This document shows positions 1 to 9,085 of a stretch of DNA of 64,000 nucleotides, piece by piece (positions within the stretch are counted from its first letter, which is position 1; the number at the start of each line of letters is the position of its first letter). Source of the stretch: an uncultured Clostridia bacterium (GTDB lineage: Bacteria; Bacillota; Clostridia; TANB77; CAG-508). The notes beneath the pieces are model-generated. The model worked only from the letters and a program-made list of their open reading frames with translations, was not told where the DNA came from and made no database searches. The translations under genes and the position numbers were made by a program. The stretch is taken from positions 36,103 to 100,102 of the forward strand of contig CAKOWW010000004.1 in the NCBI GenBank assembly GCA_934129785.1. The letters are read 5' to 3'.

Positions 1-38
1 CTCAAATACGTTCTTCTAATTATGATGATCGTGATTAA
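1..38 (+). CDS. 3' end of an upstream gene, possibly rnr
   Basis: The frame starting at base 3 is open and ends QIRSSNYDDRD then TAA at 36-38. The polar tail just before smpB would fit ribonuclease R, which often precedes smpB in Clostridia. Eleven codons cannot identify a family, so the assignment rests on gene order only. Confidence 0.35.
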   Translation, partial: QIRSSNYDDRD

Positions 39-113
39 TTTTTGTATTTAACTTTTAATTTTTTTGTGTTATAATAATTTATAGTTTTTAGAATTTTAGA
101 AAGGTGAATTATT

Positions 114-569
114 ATGAATACAAAATTAATAGCTAAAAATCCTACAGCTTATCATAATTATAATATTGAAGACAAAATAGAAACTGGTATTGTGTTATCA
201 GGTACTGAAATAAAATCAATTAGAAACGGAAAAGTCAATTTAAAAGACTCATATGCTATGATAAAAAATGGAGAAGTTTTTGTTTTAGGTATGCATATAA
301 GTCCATATGAACACGGAAATATTTTTAACAAAGATCCTTTACGCAATAGAAAATTATTACTTAATAGAAGAGAAATAAATAAATTAATAGGCTTAACTAA
401 ACAAAAAGGATATAGTTTAGTTCCTATTAGTTTATATTTTAAAGGCAGTTTGGTAAAATTAGAACTTGGTATTGGAAAAGGTAAAAAACTTTATGATAAA
501 AGACAAGATATGGCTAAAAGAGATGCTCAAAGACAAATTTCCGCTAATTTAAAAAATAAACAATATTAG
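114..569 (+). CDS. smpB: SsrA-binding protein SmpB
   Basis: SmpB binds tmRNA and brings it to ribosomes stalled without a stop codon, for trans-translation. The 151-residue length is normal for the family. The early segment with GTEIKSIR and the basic C-terminal tail with YDKRQDMAKRDAQRQ are typical of SmpB. A Shine-Dalgarno AGAAAGGTG at 98-106 precedes the ATG. Both GGA glycine codons that follow a C here (AAC GGA, CAC GGA) have the C as the third base of the previous codon, so they are not in-frame CGG. The gene stands alone before a strong hairpin terminator. It belongs with rqcH further on as part of the ribosome-rescue set in this window. Confidence 0.97.
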   Translation: MNTKLIAKNPTAYHNYNIEDKIETGIVLSGTEIKSIRNGKVNLKDSYAMIKNGEVFVLGMHISPYEHGNIFNKDPLRNRKLLLNRREINKLIGLTKQKGYSLVPISLYFKGSLVKLELGIGKGKKLYDKRQDMAKRDAQRQISANLKNKQY

Positions 570-580
570 TTTTAAAAATA

Positions 581-633
581 AATGAGACTAAAGTATTAAA
601 CATTTTGTTTAACGTTTTAGTCTCATTTCTGTT
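581..633. terminator. Bidirectional terminator between smpB and fba
   Basis: The arms AATGAGACTAAA and TTTAGTCTCATT enclose an A/T-rich loop and are followed by T-rich sequence on the plus strand. The gene from the other side (fba) also ends here, so the hairpin can serve both strands. Confidence 0.85.
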
Positions 634-654
634 TTTAGTATAAAATTTTACTTT

Positions 655-1584
655 CTAGATTTTATTACTTGAACCGAAAACATCTTTCATTTTGTGTTCT
701 ACTGTTTCTTTTATTAATTCTCTTGCAGGTCCTAAATATTTTCTTGGATCAAAAACACTTGGATTTTCTGTAAGTTCTTTTCTTATTCCAGCTGTCATTG
801 CTAATCTTAAATCTGTATCTACATTTATTTTTGATACGCCTGATTTACTTGCTTCATGTAATATTTCATCTGGTACGCCTTTTGCTCCAGGTATATTTCC
901 ACCATACTCGTTGCACATTTGTACTAATTCAGGAATAACTGTTGAAGCTCCATGTAATACTATTGGAGTATTTGGAATTCTTTCTTTTATTTCTTTTAGT
1001 ATATCAAATCTTAATTTAGCTTCACCTTTAAATTTGTAAGCTCCATGGCTTGTTCCAATTGCTATTGCTAATGAATCACAACCTGTTCTTTTTACAAATT
1101 CTTCTGCTTGTGCAGGGTCTGTATACATTGCATCATCTGATGATACATTTACATCATCTTCAATTCCGGCTAATTTTCCTAGTTCCGCTTCTACAACAAC
1201 ACCTTTAGAATGTGCATAATCAACAACTTTTTTTGTTAATGCTACATTTTCTTCAAAATCATATTTTGAACCATCTATCATAACAGATGTAAATCCGTTA
1301 TCTATACACATTTTAGCTGTTTCAAAATCTGGTCCATGGTCTAAGTGTATTGCTACTGGAACTTCTGGGTGTTCTTCTACAGCTGCTTCTACCATTTTCA
1401 TTAAATAACCTACTCTTGCATATTTTATAGCACTAGATGAAGCTTGTAATATAACTGGTGATTTGCTTTCTGCTGCTGCATCCATTATTCCTTGTATTAT
1501 TTCCATGTTGTTAACATTAAATGCCCCTATTGCATATCCTTCTTTCATTGATTTTTCAAACATTTCTTTTGTTGTTACTAACAT
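655..1584 (-). CDS. fba: Class II fructose-1,6-bisphosphate aldolase
   Basis: This cytoplasmic zinc enzyme splits fructose-1,6-bisphosphate into dihydroxyacetone phosphate and glyceraldehyde-3-phosphate in glycolysis. The 309-residue product shows the class II signatures: HLDHGP with a zinc-ligand histidine, AIGTSHGAYKF, VLHGAST and INVDTDLR. An upstream ATG at 1650 would give a longer protein, but AGAGGAA lies just before the ATG at 1584 and the extra 22 residues are not family-like, so 1584 is chosen. With pyk near 62 kb it covers part of glycolysis. It is unrelated to its neighbours and ends at the shared terminator with smpB. Confidence 0.95.
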   Translation of the reverse strand: MLVTTKEMFEKSMKEGYAIGAFNVNNMEIIQGIMDAAAESKSPVILQASSSAIKYARVGYLMKMVEAAVEEHPEVPVAIHLDHGPDFETAKMCIDNGFTSVMIDGSKYDFEENVALTKKVVDYAHSKGVVVEAELGKLAGIEDDVNVSSDDAMYTDPAQAEEFVKRTGCDSLAIAIGTSHGAYKFKGEAKLRFDILKEIKERIPNTPIVLHGASTVIPELVQMCNEYGGNIPGAKGVPDEILHEASKSGVSKINVDTDLRLAMTAGIRKELTENPSVFDPRKYLGPARELIKETVEHKMKDVFGSSNKI

Positions 1585-1667
1585 ATTATCATTCCTCTCT
1601 TTCATTGTTTTTACTGCATTCATTTTATTTCTATTTTTATAATATGTCAAGTAATTTTTTTAATTAT

Positions 1668-1829
1668 TCATCTTGATTCATAACTTCCACACATTGATTC
1701 ATCAGGGCTACAAGTGTCACAGTCTTCTATTGGTTCTACATTTATTGATTGTAATGTGCATTTAAAATCTTTACCATTATTAAATCTACAACTTGTTACT
1801 GTACAATTGATTTCTTGATTCTTTTCCAT
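1668..1829 (-). CDS. Small cysteine-rich DUF1540 protein
   Basis: A 53-residue protein with the DUF1540 pattern: an N-terminal INCTVTSCRFN block and a C-terminal CDTCSPDESMCGSY block, giving six cysteines likely to bind metal. The ATG at 1829 is chosen because GGAGG lies six bases upstream; the longer reading from 1874 has no ribosome site. Function is unknown in the family, which is common in Clostridia and sometimes linked to spores. It sits between the peroxiredoxin and aldolase genes on the same strand. Confidence 0.8.
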   Translation of the reverse strand: MEKNQEINCTVTSCRFNNGKDFKCTLQSINVEPIEDCDTCSPDESMCGSYESR

Positions 1830-1898
1830 TTTATACCTCCACATTTTAAGAGTATTTGGACAAAAACTGTCCATACTTATATTGTGTGAAATTTTATT

Positions 1899-2609
1899 TT
1901 ATTTATTCTCTTTTTCTATAGTATTACAATTTTGTTCTTGTATGCATTTAGTCTCTGGCTCTTTAAAGCTTAGATACCAACTTATTCCATTTCGATTTTT
2001 TTGAATTTCATCTACTCTAGTTTTTAAGCTATCATATGTTTTTGGAATTGGTACAATAACAGGATTGTATGGCATCCAGTTTGCAGGAGTTGATCCTTTT
2101 GTACAATCTGCCACTTGTAATGCTCTAACAACTCTTAGTATTTCAGGGATAAATCTTCCAACATTCATTGGATATATTAAAATTGTTCTTACTATTTGTT
2201 TATCATCTATTATAAATACATTTCTTACTGTTTGACTATTACTTATATCACTTGCAATCATTCCATATTTTCTCGCTATTTCACCATTCCTATCTGCAAT
2301 TATAGGAAATGATATTTGAACTCCTGTTCTATAATATATATCATATACCCATGCTAAATGTGATGGATTGCTATCTACACTTAAACCCAATAATTCCGTA
2401 TTTATTTGTTTAAAGTATGTATGTGCTTTTGTAAATGCTATCATTTCTGTTGTGCATACTGGTGTAAAATCTCCTGGATGTGAAAATAGTACCACCCATT
2501 TTCCTTTATAATTTTCTAAATTGACTGTACCAAATGTTGTATCTGCTGTAAAATCCGGTGCTTTTTGTCCTATTTTTACATTTCCATTCATCATTAATTC
2601 ATAATCCAT
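1899..2609 (-). CDS. Peroxiredoxin, AhpC/TSA family, Prx6-like
   Basis: A thiol peroxidase that reduces hydrogen peroxide and organic peroxides in the cytoplasm. The peroxidatic cysteine lies in PGDFTPVCTTE near residue 51, with the supporting Thr in the same motif. The 236-residue length and long C-terminal domain (PANWMPYNPVIVPIPKTYD) match the Prx6/archaeal-type subgroup rather than the shorter typical AhpC. Late cysteines near the C terminus (KCIQEQNC) could act in resolution. The start ATG has AAAGGAG upstream. Oxygen defence fits an anaerobe. No dedicated regulator or reductase gene is adjacent. Confidence 0.93.
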   Translation of the reverse strand: MDYELMMNGNVKIGQKAPDFTADTTFGTVNLENYKGKWVVLFSHPGDFTPVCTTEMIAFTKAHTYFKQINTELLGLSVDSNPSHLAWVYDIYYRTGVQISFPIIADRNGEIARKYGMIASDISNSQTVRNVFIIDDKQIVRTILIYPMNVGRFIPEILRVVRALQVADCTKGSTPANWMPYNPVIVPIPKTYDSLKTRVDEIQKNRNGISWYLSFKEPETKCIQEQNCNTIEKENK

Positions 2610-2677
2610 AAAAAATAAACTCCTTTCATTTTTTATATTTTATGAATAGAGTTTATTTTTAGTTCTTGTATATCTTC

Positions 2678-3505
2678 TTATTTCTTTTTATCATAGTCAT
2701 CCATAAAATGGTGTGATTCTCCATCTTTTGTATAAGAAATTAATGTATTTAAGTTAACATTTTTAGTACTTCCATAGATGTTCATATCTACCTTATCATA
2801 AACACTTCTTAATTGTTGTATAAGTTCCTTTATTTCCGCTCTTTTAGAGCCATTCTCATCATCTGCGCGTTTTTCAGTAACCTTACATGCACATTGTATA
2901 AATTCTAAATTATTTCTATCTCTCCATCTTATTATATCCGCTTCTTTTACATAATAAAGTGGTCTTATTAATTCCATTCCTTCATGATATGTACTATGAA
3001 GTTTTGGCATCATTGTTTGCATTTGTGCTCCATAAAGCATTCCCATTAAAATAGTTTCTATTACATCATCAAAATGATGCCCTAAAGCTATTTTATTGCA
3101 ACCTAGTTCTTTGGCCTTTTTATATAAATACCCTCTTCTCATTCTTGCACAAACATAGCATGGGTGGTCATCTATTTTATCTACAACTTCAAATATATTG
3201 CTTTCAAAAATAGTTATAGGAATATTTAAAATTTTAGCGTTATCTATAATTTTTTGTCTGTTTCTCTCATTATATCCTGGATCCATTACAAGAAAAACTA
3301 GTCCAAAATTAACCTTTCTATGTTTTTTAAGCTCTTGTAAACATTTAGCAAGTAGCATTGAGTCTTTACCACCTGAAATACATACTGCTATTTTATCCCC
3401 TTCTTGAACCATTTCAAATTCTTTTACACCTTTTATAAATTTGCTCCATATTCTTTTACGATATGTTGTTACAATACTTTTTTCTATTTCTTGATATTTT
3501 TCCAT
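2678..3505 (-). CDS. ttcA: tRNA 2-thiocytidine(32) synthetase TtcA family
   Basis: TtcA thiolates cytidine 32 in the anticodon loop of a subset of tRNAs, using ATP and an iron-sulfur cluster. The PP-loop SGGKDS is at residues 44-49. The paired cysteines are in CYVC (116 and 119), followed by a later CAC segment. Length is 275 residues, normal for the family. AAAGGAGA lies 15 bases from the ATG, an unusually long spacing, but TAA blocks any in-frame start further up. In E. coli the substrates include arginine tRNAs, which is of interest given the odd behaviour of CGG codons in this window; that link is inference. Confidence 0.88.
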   Translation of the reverse strand: MEKYQEIEKSIVTTYRKRIWSKFIKGVKEFEMVQEGDKIAVCISGGKDSMLLAKCLQELKKHRKVNFGLVFLVMDPGYNERNRQKIIDNAKILNIPITIFESNIFEVVDKIDDHPCYVCARMRRGYLYKKAKELGCNKIALGHHFDDVIETILMGMLYGAQMQTMMPKLHSTYHEGMELIRPLYYVKEADIIRWRDRNNLEFIQCACKVTEKRADDENGSKRAEIKELIQQLRSVYDKVDMNIYGSTKNVNLNTLISYTKDGESHHFMDDYDKKK

Positions 3506-3540
3506 ATATTAATATGCTTTTCTCCTTTCATAAAGTTATA

Positions 3541-4587
3541 TTATCTTTCCTCTGCTTTTTCTGGCATTTTTTCATATAAAGGTATTATAAAGTTTAAATT
3601 TGTATCAGTTGAATTAGAATTATCATAAATTTTTCTCATATTTGATGCTTCTGATGTAGCTGCAAGTAAATTTTGCATATATTGATTTGTATATAATTTT
3701 CCATCTTGTTTTACTACATCAAACTTTTGTAAATACAATGTATTTTGTCCTTTATTTATATAGCCTTCTTTTACAAATTCAACTCCACCTAAAAGACCTT
3801 TTTCTAGAGTATCCCAGTCTTGTTCATATGCATATTTAGCAGCATTTTCTATTATCTCGCTTTGAGAATTTCCACTTGCTTTTATATTAAATGGATTATA
3901 TACTGTTTTTTCTTCATATTCATAGCCTCTTGACAAAACTGTTCCTTTTTTCCCTTGTTCTTGAATTAATCTAGCTGTTATAAAATACGGATCTACTCCT
4001 GCTTTTTTTCCTGCTTTTATTAATGTTTTCGCTATTTCATCTCCACTTAAAAATGTTTCCTCAGTTATTGTTTTTATCCCTTTTTCTGTTTGAGCTCCAT
4101 TTGTATATTTTAATTCTAAAAACTGAAAAATCTCATCATCTTTTAAAATATTCCTTGGATCCATTTCATATTTTATAGCTTTGTCTGATGCACATAACCA
4201 TGTTCCATTATCAAAGGTTTTGTCTTTATCTGTTTCACATTTCCAATCATCTGGATATTTTGAAGAGTCTGGTATTAAATTTAATGGGTACTTCACATTA
4301 TCTTTATGTCCTTCATTTGCTATCACATCATTCCATTCTAATTTTGTATAAAATAGTGTAAATGTCCAATTTGGATGTTCTTCTTTTAATTTATCTATTT
4401 GTTCTTTATATCCTGGATATTTCTTCTCATTTATATTCTTCCCATTATAAGATACATATTTTTGTTTTTCATTTTCTTTTATTATTAATGTAACAGAAAC
4501 AATTGTTATAAGTAAAATAGCAATTACTATACCTATAATTTTTACTTGTTTTATATGACTTTTTATAAAATCTATTATTTTTTCCAT
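3541..4587 (-). CDS. Membrane-anchored beta-N-acetylglucosaminidase
   Basis: A likely peptidoglycan hydrolase cutting glycan strands outside the membrane. The N terminus carries one membrane helix (about residues 14-35) after a short basic segment, so the rest is extracellular. The C-terminal half resembles the glucosaminidase domain of the LytD type: KKAGVDPYFITARLIQEQG with the presumed catalytic Glu, then YNPFNIKASGN. The start at 4587 is set by AGGAAGGT just upstream; an ATG at 4614 has no such site. Length is 348 residues. The exact cleavage site cannot be told from sequence. Confidence 0.8.
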   Translation of the reverse strand: MEKIIDFIKSHIKQVKIIGIVIAILLITIVSVTLIIKENEKQKYVSYNGKNINEKKYPGYKEQIDKLKEEHPNWTFTLFYTKLEWNDVIANEGHKDNVKYPLNLIPDSSKYPDDWKCETDKDKTFDNGTWLCASDKAIKYEMDPRNILKDDEIFQFLELKYTNGAQTEKGIKTITEETFLSGDEIAKTLIKAGKKAGVDPYFITARLIQEQGKKGTVLSRGYEYEEKTVYNPFNIKASGNSQSEIIENAAKYAYEQDWDTLEKGLLGGVEFVKEGYINKGQNTLYLQKFDVVKQDGKLYTNQYMQNLLAATSEASNMRKIYDNSNSTDTNLNFIIPLYEKMPEKAEER

Positions 4588-4666
4588 TGTACCTTCCTTT
4601 ATTGTTAAAATCAAGTACCTAAAAAGCCTATTTAATCAAGCTTTCTAAGTACTTTTATTTTATTGA

Positions 4667-6397
4667 TTATTTTGTTTTAATCTTAAGTATCCGAAGTTCT
4701 TCCCATACATTATAGGCCAAATTTAATCTAAACAGTAATGTTGGCTTTGCTCCAGCTCTGTTTTTATCAACTACACATGCATAATATCTAACATCTGGAT
4801 CATCATATTTCTTTAAATCAAAGAATTTTGTGTCAACTTCATTTAAAGAATATTCATAATTTTGTAATGTGTCTCTATTAATTTGTTTTATTAAGCATAA
4901 TGTATCTAAAACTTCTTTTACTGTTCTACTAACAGCTAAATCATTTACATTTAAGTTAACAGGAAGTGTTGCACTTTCTGCTAATTGTAGTGTAGAACAT
5001 ATGTATATATTAAAGTTTTGAGCTAAGTTAGAAAGTATAGTTGCTGTTTTCTTTAGTTCCTCTCCTATCCCTATATTAGCTGTATCTGTTTTTAATGTAT
5101 CATAAAATACATATTCTATTTGTTCTTTGTAGTAATAGTTCATTATTACTTTTTTTAGTTCGTCATTTGTGTGGTCTGTTATGTTTATAAAATAAATCGA
5201 ATTTTCTATTTCTTTGTTTGCCCATTCTGTAACTGCAATAGTTTTTCTAAATTCTTCTGATTCTTCTGTTAATCTTTTAACAAAATCTCCTTGCTTTTCT
5301 TCTGGTTTTCTTATTATAAATCCATTTTCATCAACTTCTGTTTCTTTAGGGTTATCTGCCTTAAATTTAAATTCTAGCAATTCTCCTTCTGTTTTAGATA
5401 GTTCTTGTCCATGTAATTTTTGTATTTCTTTGTTATTTATTATTGTTGTTATTAAACATAATCTCATTTTTTCTTCTGACATTTCATTTGATATAATTAA
5501 TACTTTCTTTTTGTGTACTAATGCCACATGTGCTGCTATGTCTATTGTGAATCTACTTTTACCTGAGTTTGATGGCATTGCATATGCCATTGTTTCTCCT
5601 TTTCTTATACCTTTAAATACACTTGTTAATATTGGAAATGGTAAAGGTAATCCATTTCTTAAGTTATTGTCTCCTCTTTCAAGAAAGCTTGTTAAATTCG
5701 TATTTAATATTGCTCTTTTGAATTTTTCTGTATCGTTTACTTGAACAATTGCACTTTCTACTTCTTCAACAGTCATTTGATCATACAAATCATATTTTGT
5801 AATTTCCACAACTTTTTCTTGTATGTTTTTTATAGGAATTGCTAAATAGCTTTTTCTTAATGCAAATAATTTTTTTAATTCTATATAAATTTTTTCCATA
5901 TTAAATCTTTGGCCCTGTACTGCTAATTTTAGTTTACCTTTTAATTTATACACTTCTTCTGAATCTTTTGAAAAGTTAAATCCTTCTTTTGCTATTTCTG
6001 GTGTATATGCTCCACCTTCTGTGAATAATACACTTTTATATATATTTAATATTTCTGGATCTTCAAAATAACAATCTTGAAATAGAAAATAAAATTTTAC
6101 TATTTGTTTTGGGTCATTTAATAATAGTCCCATATATGCATGCTCTAATGGGATATTACTCAATTCAGCTGGATAAATACTTTTATTTTTTTCTTCTTTA
6201 ACTTTTTGTTTTCTTACTGCTTTTCCTGATACTTTTGGTTGTTTCATTGTACTTAGCTTTTCTAATTTTCTTAATGCTTGAATATAATCTTTGTTTAATA
6301 AATCTTGCTTTGTTTCTTCTATTAACATTGCATTTTCTTTTGTTATTGGTATGTTATTTATCATTTGGTATATTTGTTCTATTTTATCTTGTTCCAT
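4667..6397 (-). CDS. DnaB-like RecA-fold ATPase with altered Walker A
   Basis: A 576-residue protein whose C-terminal half resembles the DnaB/RecA helicase core. It has an ATP-binding loop AMPSNSGKS at 273-281, a following strand KKKVLIISNEMSEEKM typical of DnaB, and a Walker B-like EYVFYDT. The first glycine of GxxxxGKS is a methionine, which is unusual. The N-terminal 230 residues are not recognised. It is not the standard DnaB, being too divergent. An in-frame CGG codon at 4691-4693 (residue 569) lies eight codons before the stop. A +1 shift there would instead end the protein GYLRLKQNNQ with a stop at 4660-4662. The two ends cannot be told apart here. The start has AGGAG upstream. Confidence 0.65.
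   Translation of the reverse strand: MEQDKIEQIYQMINNIPITKENAMLIEETKQDLLNKDYIQALRKLEKLSTMKQPKVSGKAVRKQKVKEEKNKSIYPAELSNIPLEHAYMGLLLNDPKQIVKFYFLFQDCYFEDPEILNIYKSVLFTEGGAYTPEIAKEGFNFSKDSEEVYKLKGKLKLAVQGQRFNMEKIYIELKKLFALRKSYLAIPIKNIQEKVVEITKYDLYDQMTVEEVESAIVQVNDTEKFKRAILNTNLTSFLERGDNNLRNGLPLPFPILTSVFKGIRKGETMAYAMPSNSGKSRFTIDIAAHVALVHKKKVLIISNEMSEEKMRLCLITTIINNKEIQKLHGQELSKTEGELLEFKFKADNPKETEVDENGFIIRKPEEKQGDFVKRLTEESEEFRKTIAVTEWANKEIENSIYFINITDHTNDELKKVIMNYYYKEQIEYVFYDTLKTDTANIGIGEELKKTATILSNLAQNFNIYICSTLQLAESATLPVNLNVNDLAVSRTVKEVLDTLCLIKQINRDTLQNYEYSLNEVDTKFFDLKKYDDPDVRYYACVVDKNRAGAKPTLLFRLNLAYNVWEELRILKIKTK
4690..4693 (-). other. In-frame CGGA near the end of the DnaB-like gene, outcome unclear
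   Basis: The minus strand reads CTT CGG ATA. Zero-frame translation continues for seven more codons to TAA at 4667-4669. The +1 frame gives Gly and nine more codons to TAA at 4660-4662. Both frames are open, so this site neither supports nor contradicts CGG recoding. Confidence 0.4.
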
Positions 6398-6541
6398 AGT
6401 TTTTTCTCCTATTTTATCTTTTCTTTTTGTTTTCTTTCATATTATATAATGAAACTAGCCTATTTACAATAGATTTTTTTAGAATTTTATGATATTATTA
6501 TTTGGTATTAAATATTAAATTTAGAAAAGGAGAATTTGTTT

Positions 6542-8216
6542 ATGGCCTTTGATGGAATCGTAACAAAAGCAATTGCATCAGAATTACAGCAATTATCTGG
6601 TGCAAGAATAGATAAAGTATTTCAACCTACATCTAATAATATAGTTTTAGGTTTTTATTTAAATGGAACAAACTATGCATTGAATATATGCACAGACTCT
6701 GCTAATTATAGAATAAATTTAACAACACACGCAAAACCTAACCCAAAAGTTGCACCTAATTTTTGTATGGTTTTACGCAAACATCTTATTGGACTACATA
6801 TAAAAAATATTATAACCTCAAATTTAGAAAGAATTGTAACTATTGAATTTGAAGGTCTTGATGAAATTGATGATTTAATATCCAAAAAACTTATAATAGA
6901 GCTTATGGGTAAACATTGTAATATTATCTTATTAAATGATGAAAATATAATAATAGATAGTTTAAGACATATAAACAATGAAAATTCAACACATATAGTT
7001 ATTCCACATATAAAATATACATACCCAGAAATTTTAAAACAAAACTTTTTAGAATGTACTAGTTTTAATGATTTTTCTAGCAAAGTTTCTGATATAGCAT
7101 CTATATCAAATGTATTTAATCGGAATAAGTAAATTTCAAGTAGATTCTCTACATTCTAATACATTAAAAGATGCATATTTAAAATTGAAAGAACTTGTAA
7201 ATAACACAGATTCATTAAATTTAAAGTTTGAAACTTCTGGTAAAAATTATTATTTGGTTTCTAGCCCAAATAGTAAGCCTTTCTCTTTGAACTTTTTTAT
7301 AGATGATTTTTATTTTGAAAAAGAATCAAATGAGGAATTAAAGACTTTTAGGAATAGTATTTTAAAGCTGATTTTAGCTACTCTTAAAAAATATAAAACA
7401 AGATTAAAAAACATTAATGAGAAATTAGAAGCTTGTAATAATATAGATACTTATAGATTATATGGTGAGCTAATTACAGCTAACTTATATAGAATCACTA
7501 ATAAGAATTCAAGTGAAATTGAACTAGAAAATTATTATGATAATAATAATTTGATTACAATTCCACTTGATAGTAAATATCTTCCTAGTATTAATGCTAA
7601 AAGATATTTTAAGAAATATAACAAGCTAAAAAATGCTTTAGAAATTGTTAGTAAGCAAAAGGAAGATACTATTAATGAGTTGAACTACATAGAAAGCATA
7701 GTTTATGAATTAGAAGCGGCTAACTCTATTGATGAAATATCAGAAATATTTGAAGAAATTTCTGAAAATGTTATTTTTGAAAGTCAATCTAGAAAATACA
7801 AAAATAAGAATAATAAAAAATCAAAAATAAAGAAATCTTCACTAACCAAAAACAAGAATGTGCAATTCAATCCACATAAATATTCTATTGATGGTTTTAC
7901 TTTTCTTGTTGGCAGAAACAACAAAGAAAATGATTATTTAACTACCAAATATGCCAAAAAATCAGATTTATGGTTTCATACAAAAGACATTCATGGAAGT
8001 CATGGCATTTTAGTTATAAATGGAAATATACCAAGTCAGGAAATTTTAGTTAAGTGTGCTCAGATTGTTGCCTATAATAGTAAAGCTCGACTTTCTTCTA
8101 ATGTTCCAGTCGACTTTTGTGAAGTTAGATATGTAAAAAAGCCTAATGGTTCTAAGCCAGGTATGGTTATTTATACTAACAACTCTACATTATATGTAAC
8201 ACCTAATAATAAATAG
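6542..8216 (+). CDS. rqcH: RqcH (NFACT family), needs +1 shift at CGG
   Basis: RqcH binds large ribosomal subunits carrying stalled nascent chains and directs alanine tailing for degradation. Residues 1-193 begin MAFDGIVTKAI, the canonical NFACT start, with AAAAGGAG nine bases upstream of the ATG. The zero frame meets CGG at 7121-7123 and then TAA at 7130-7132. Skipping C7121 gives NVFNGISKF and an open frame to 8216, including the NFACT-R domain with KKSDLWFHTKDIHGSHGIL. Together they make 557 residues, normal for the family. The only in-frame CGG in the gene is at the break. Either this is recoded in the cell or the base is an error; its match to six other sites favours recoding. Confidence 0.9.
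7121..7124 (+). other. CGGA +1 recoding site in rqcH
   Basis: The reading is AAT CGG AAT AAG TAA in frame zero. Dropping the C gives AAT GGA ATA AGT AAA (N G I S K), which restores the F-x-G-I-S motif found in this region of NFACT proteins. Confidence 0.8.
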
Positions 8217-8219
8217 CAA

Positions 8220-8252
8220 AAGACTTATAGTGTTTTTACTATAAGCCTTTTT
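8220..8252. terminator. Terminator after rqcH
   Basis: The hairpin CTTATAGT, loop, ACTATAAG at 8224-8245 is followed by CCTTTTTATT on the plus strand. It lies between convergent genes. Confidence 0.75.
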
Positions 8253-8257
8253 ATTAT

Positions 8258-8725
8258 TTACCAAAACATCATTAATGTAAATACTGTTGCTGTTAATATT
8301 TCAGCTTTACTCCATTCTGATGTAATAAGTTTTATTTCTTCTCCTTGTTTGCTATCAACAATTGAAATTTTGTATGATGTAATATCCTTTAATTCGAAAT
8401 ATGCACTAAAGTCTTGTGTTTTAGTTGCTTCAGTTGTATTTATTTCTATGTACTTTCTACCTGCCATAACATTTCTTTTTGAATAAAGTTCTATTTGTAC
8501 ATATTTTCCTGTTAAATAATCTTGTTCAGAATTTTTTATTGTGCCTTTTATTTTTCCATTTACTAATGTTGATTTAGCTTCAACTATTTCAACTTCTTTT
8601 GTGTCATCTAATCTTTGCATATCTTTGTATGAAGAATTTAATCCTACATTAATTAAAAATTCTGATAATACAAAAAACAATACTAACCATATTACATATT
8701 TTAAAAATGTTTTCATTCTATCCAT
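8258..8725 (-). CDS. Unrecognised membrane-anchored protein
   Basis: I do not recognise the family. The 155-residue product starts with a basic segment and a membrane helix (YVIWLVLFFVLSEFLI), then an extracytoplasmic beta-rich region of about 100 residues (VQIELYSKRNVMAGRKYIEI), and ends with a second hydrophobic stretch (ILTATVFTLMMFW). The start at 8725 follows GGGAG by eight bases; the ATG at 8740 overlaps that site and is rejected. It converges with rqcH. A role at the cell surface is possible but only inferred from topology. Confidence 0.7.
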   Translation of the reverse strand: MDRMKTFLKYVIWLVLFFVLSEFLINVGLNSSYKDMQRLDDTKEVEIVEAKSTLVNGKIKGTIKNSEQDYLTGKYVQIELYSKRNVMAGRKYIEINTTEATKTQDFSAYFELKDITSYKISIVDSKQGEEIKLITSEWSKAEILTATVFTLMMFW

Positions 8726-8828
8726 TTTAATTTCTCCCATTTTTGTTTTTTACCATTATATCAGTATTTTTCATATATTACAAGAGTTACATTTCGCTTT
8801 TTATGTAAATTGTATTATTAGATAATAA

Positions 8829-9040
8829 TTTTGATACAATTTTCAAAAGAAATCCTTGATATATAAGCTTTCCATTACATTCCTCGGCTTATTACAAAAT
8901 TTAAGAAATTCTAAATTGTTTTATGGGTCCTTTCCACTATCGTGAACTCTTACCATAAAACTGCATAGAATTTCTAAAATTTTTCCATGCACATTCGTCA
9001 TTTCATTCAAAGCTTATATATCAAGGATTTCTTTGTATTA
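8829..9040. repeat. Palindromic repeat element, full copy
   Basis: This gene-free stretch is a large imperfect palindrome. Perfect 26-base terminal inverted repeats (8846-8871 and 9009-9034, core GAAATCCTTGATATATAAGC) flank inner inverted arms around AAGAAATTCTA and TAGAATTTCT, with a unique centre near 8930-8952. The right half, read on the minus strand, is nearly identical to 53188-53260. The left flank TTTGATACAATTTTCAA is also shared with that copy. It looks like a small non-autonomous mobile element or an extended REP/MITE-type sequence. No open frame is visible. Confidence 0.8.
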
Positions 9041-9085
9041 ATAATAAAGCATTAACCAATAATTAAATTACGGTTGTTCAACTTT

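Noticed and set aside
1585..1650. Longer N terminus for the aldolase
   Set aside because: The extra 22 residues overlap the ribosome site AGAGGAA and are not family-like.
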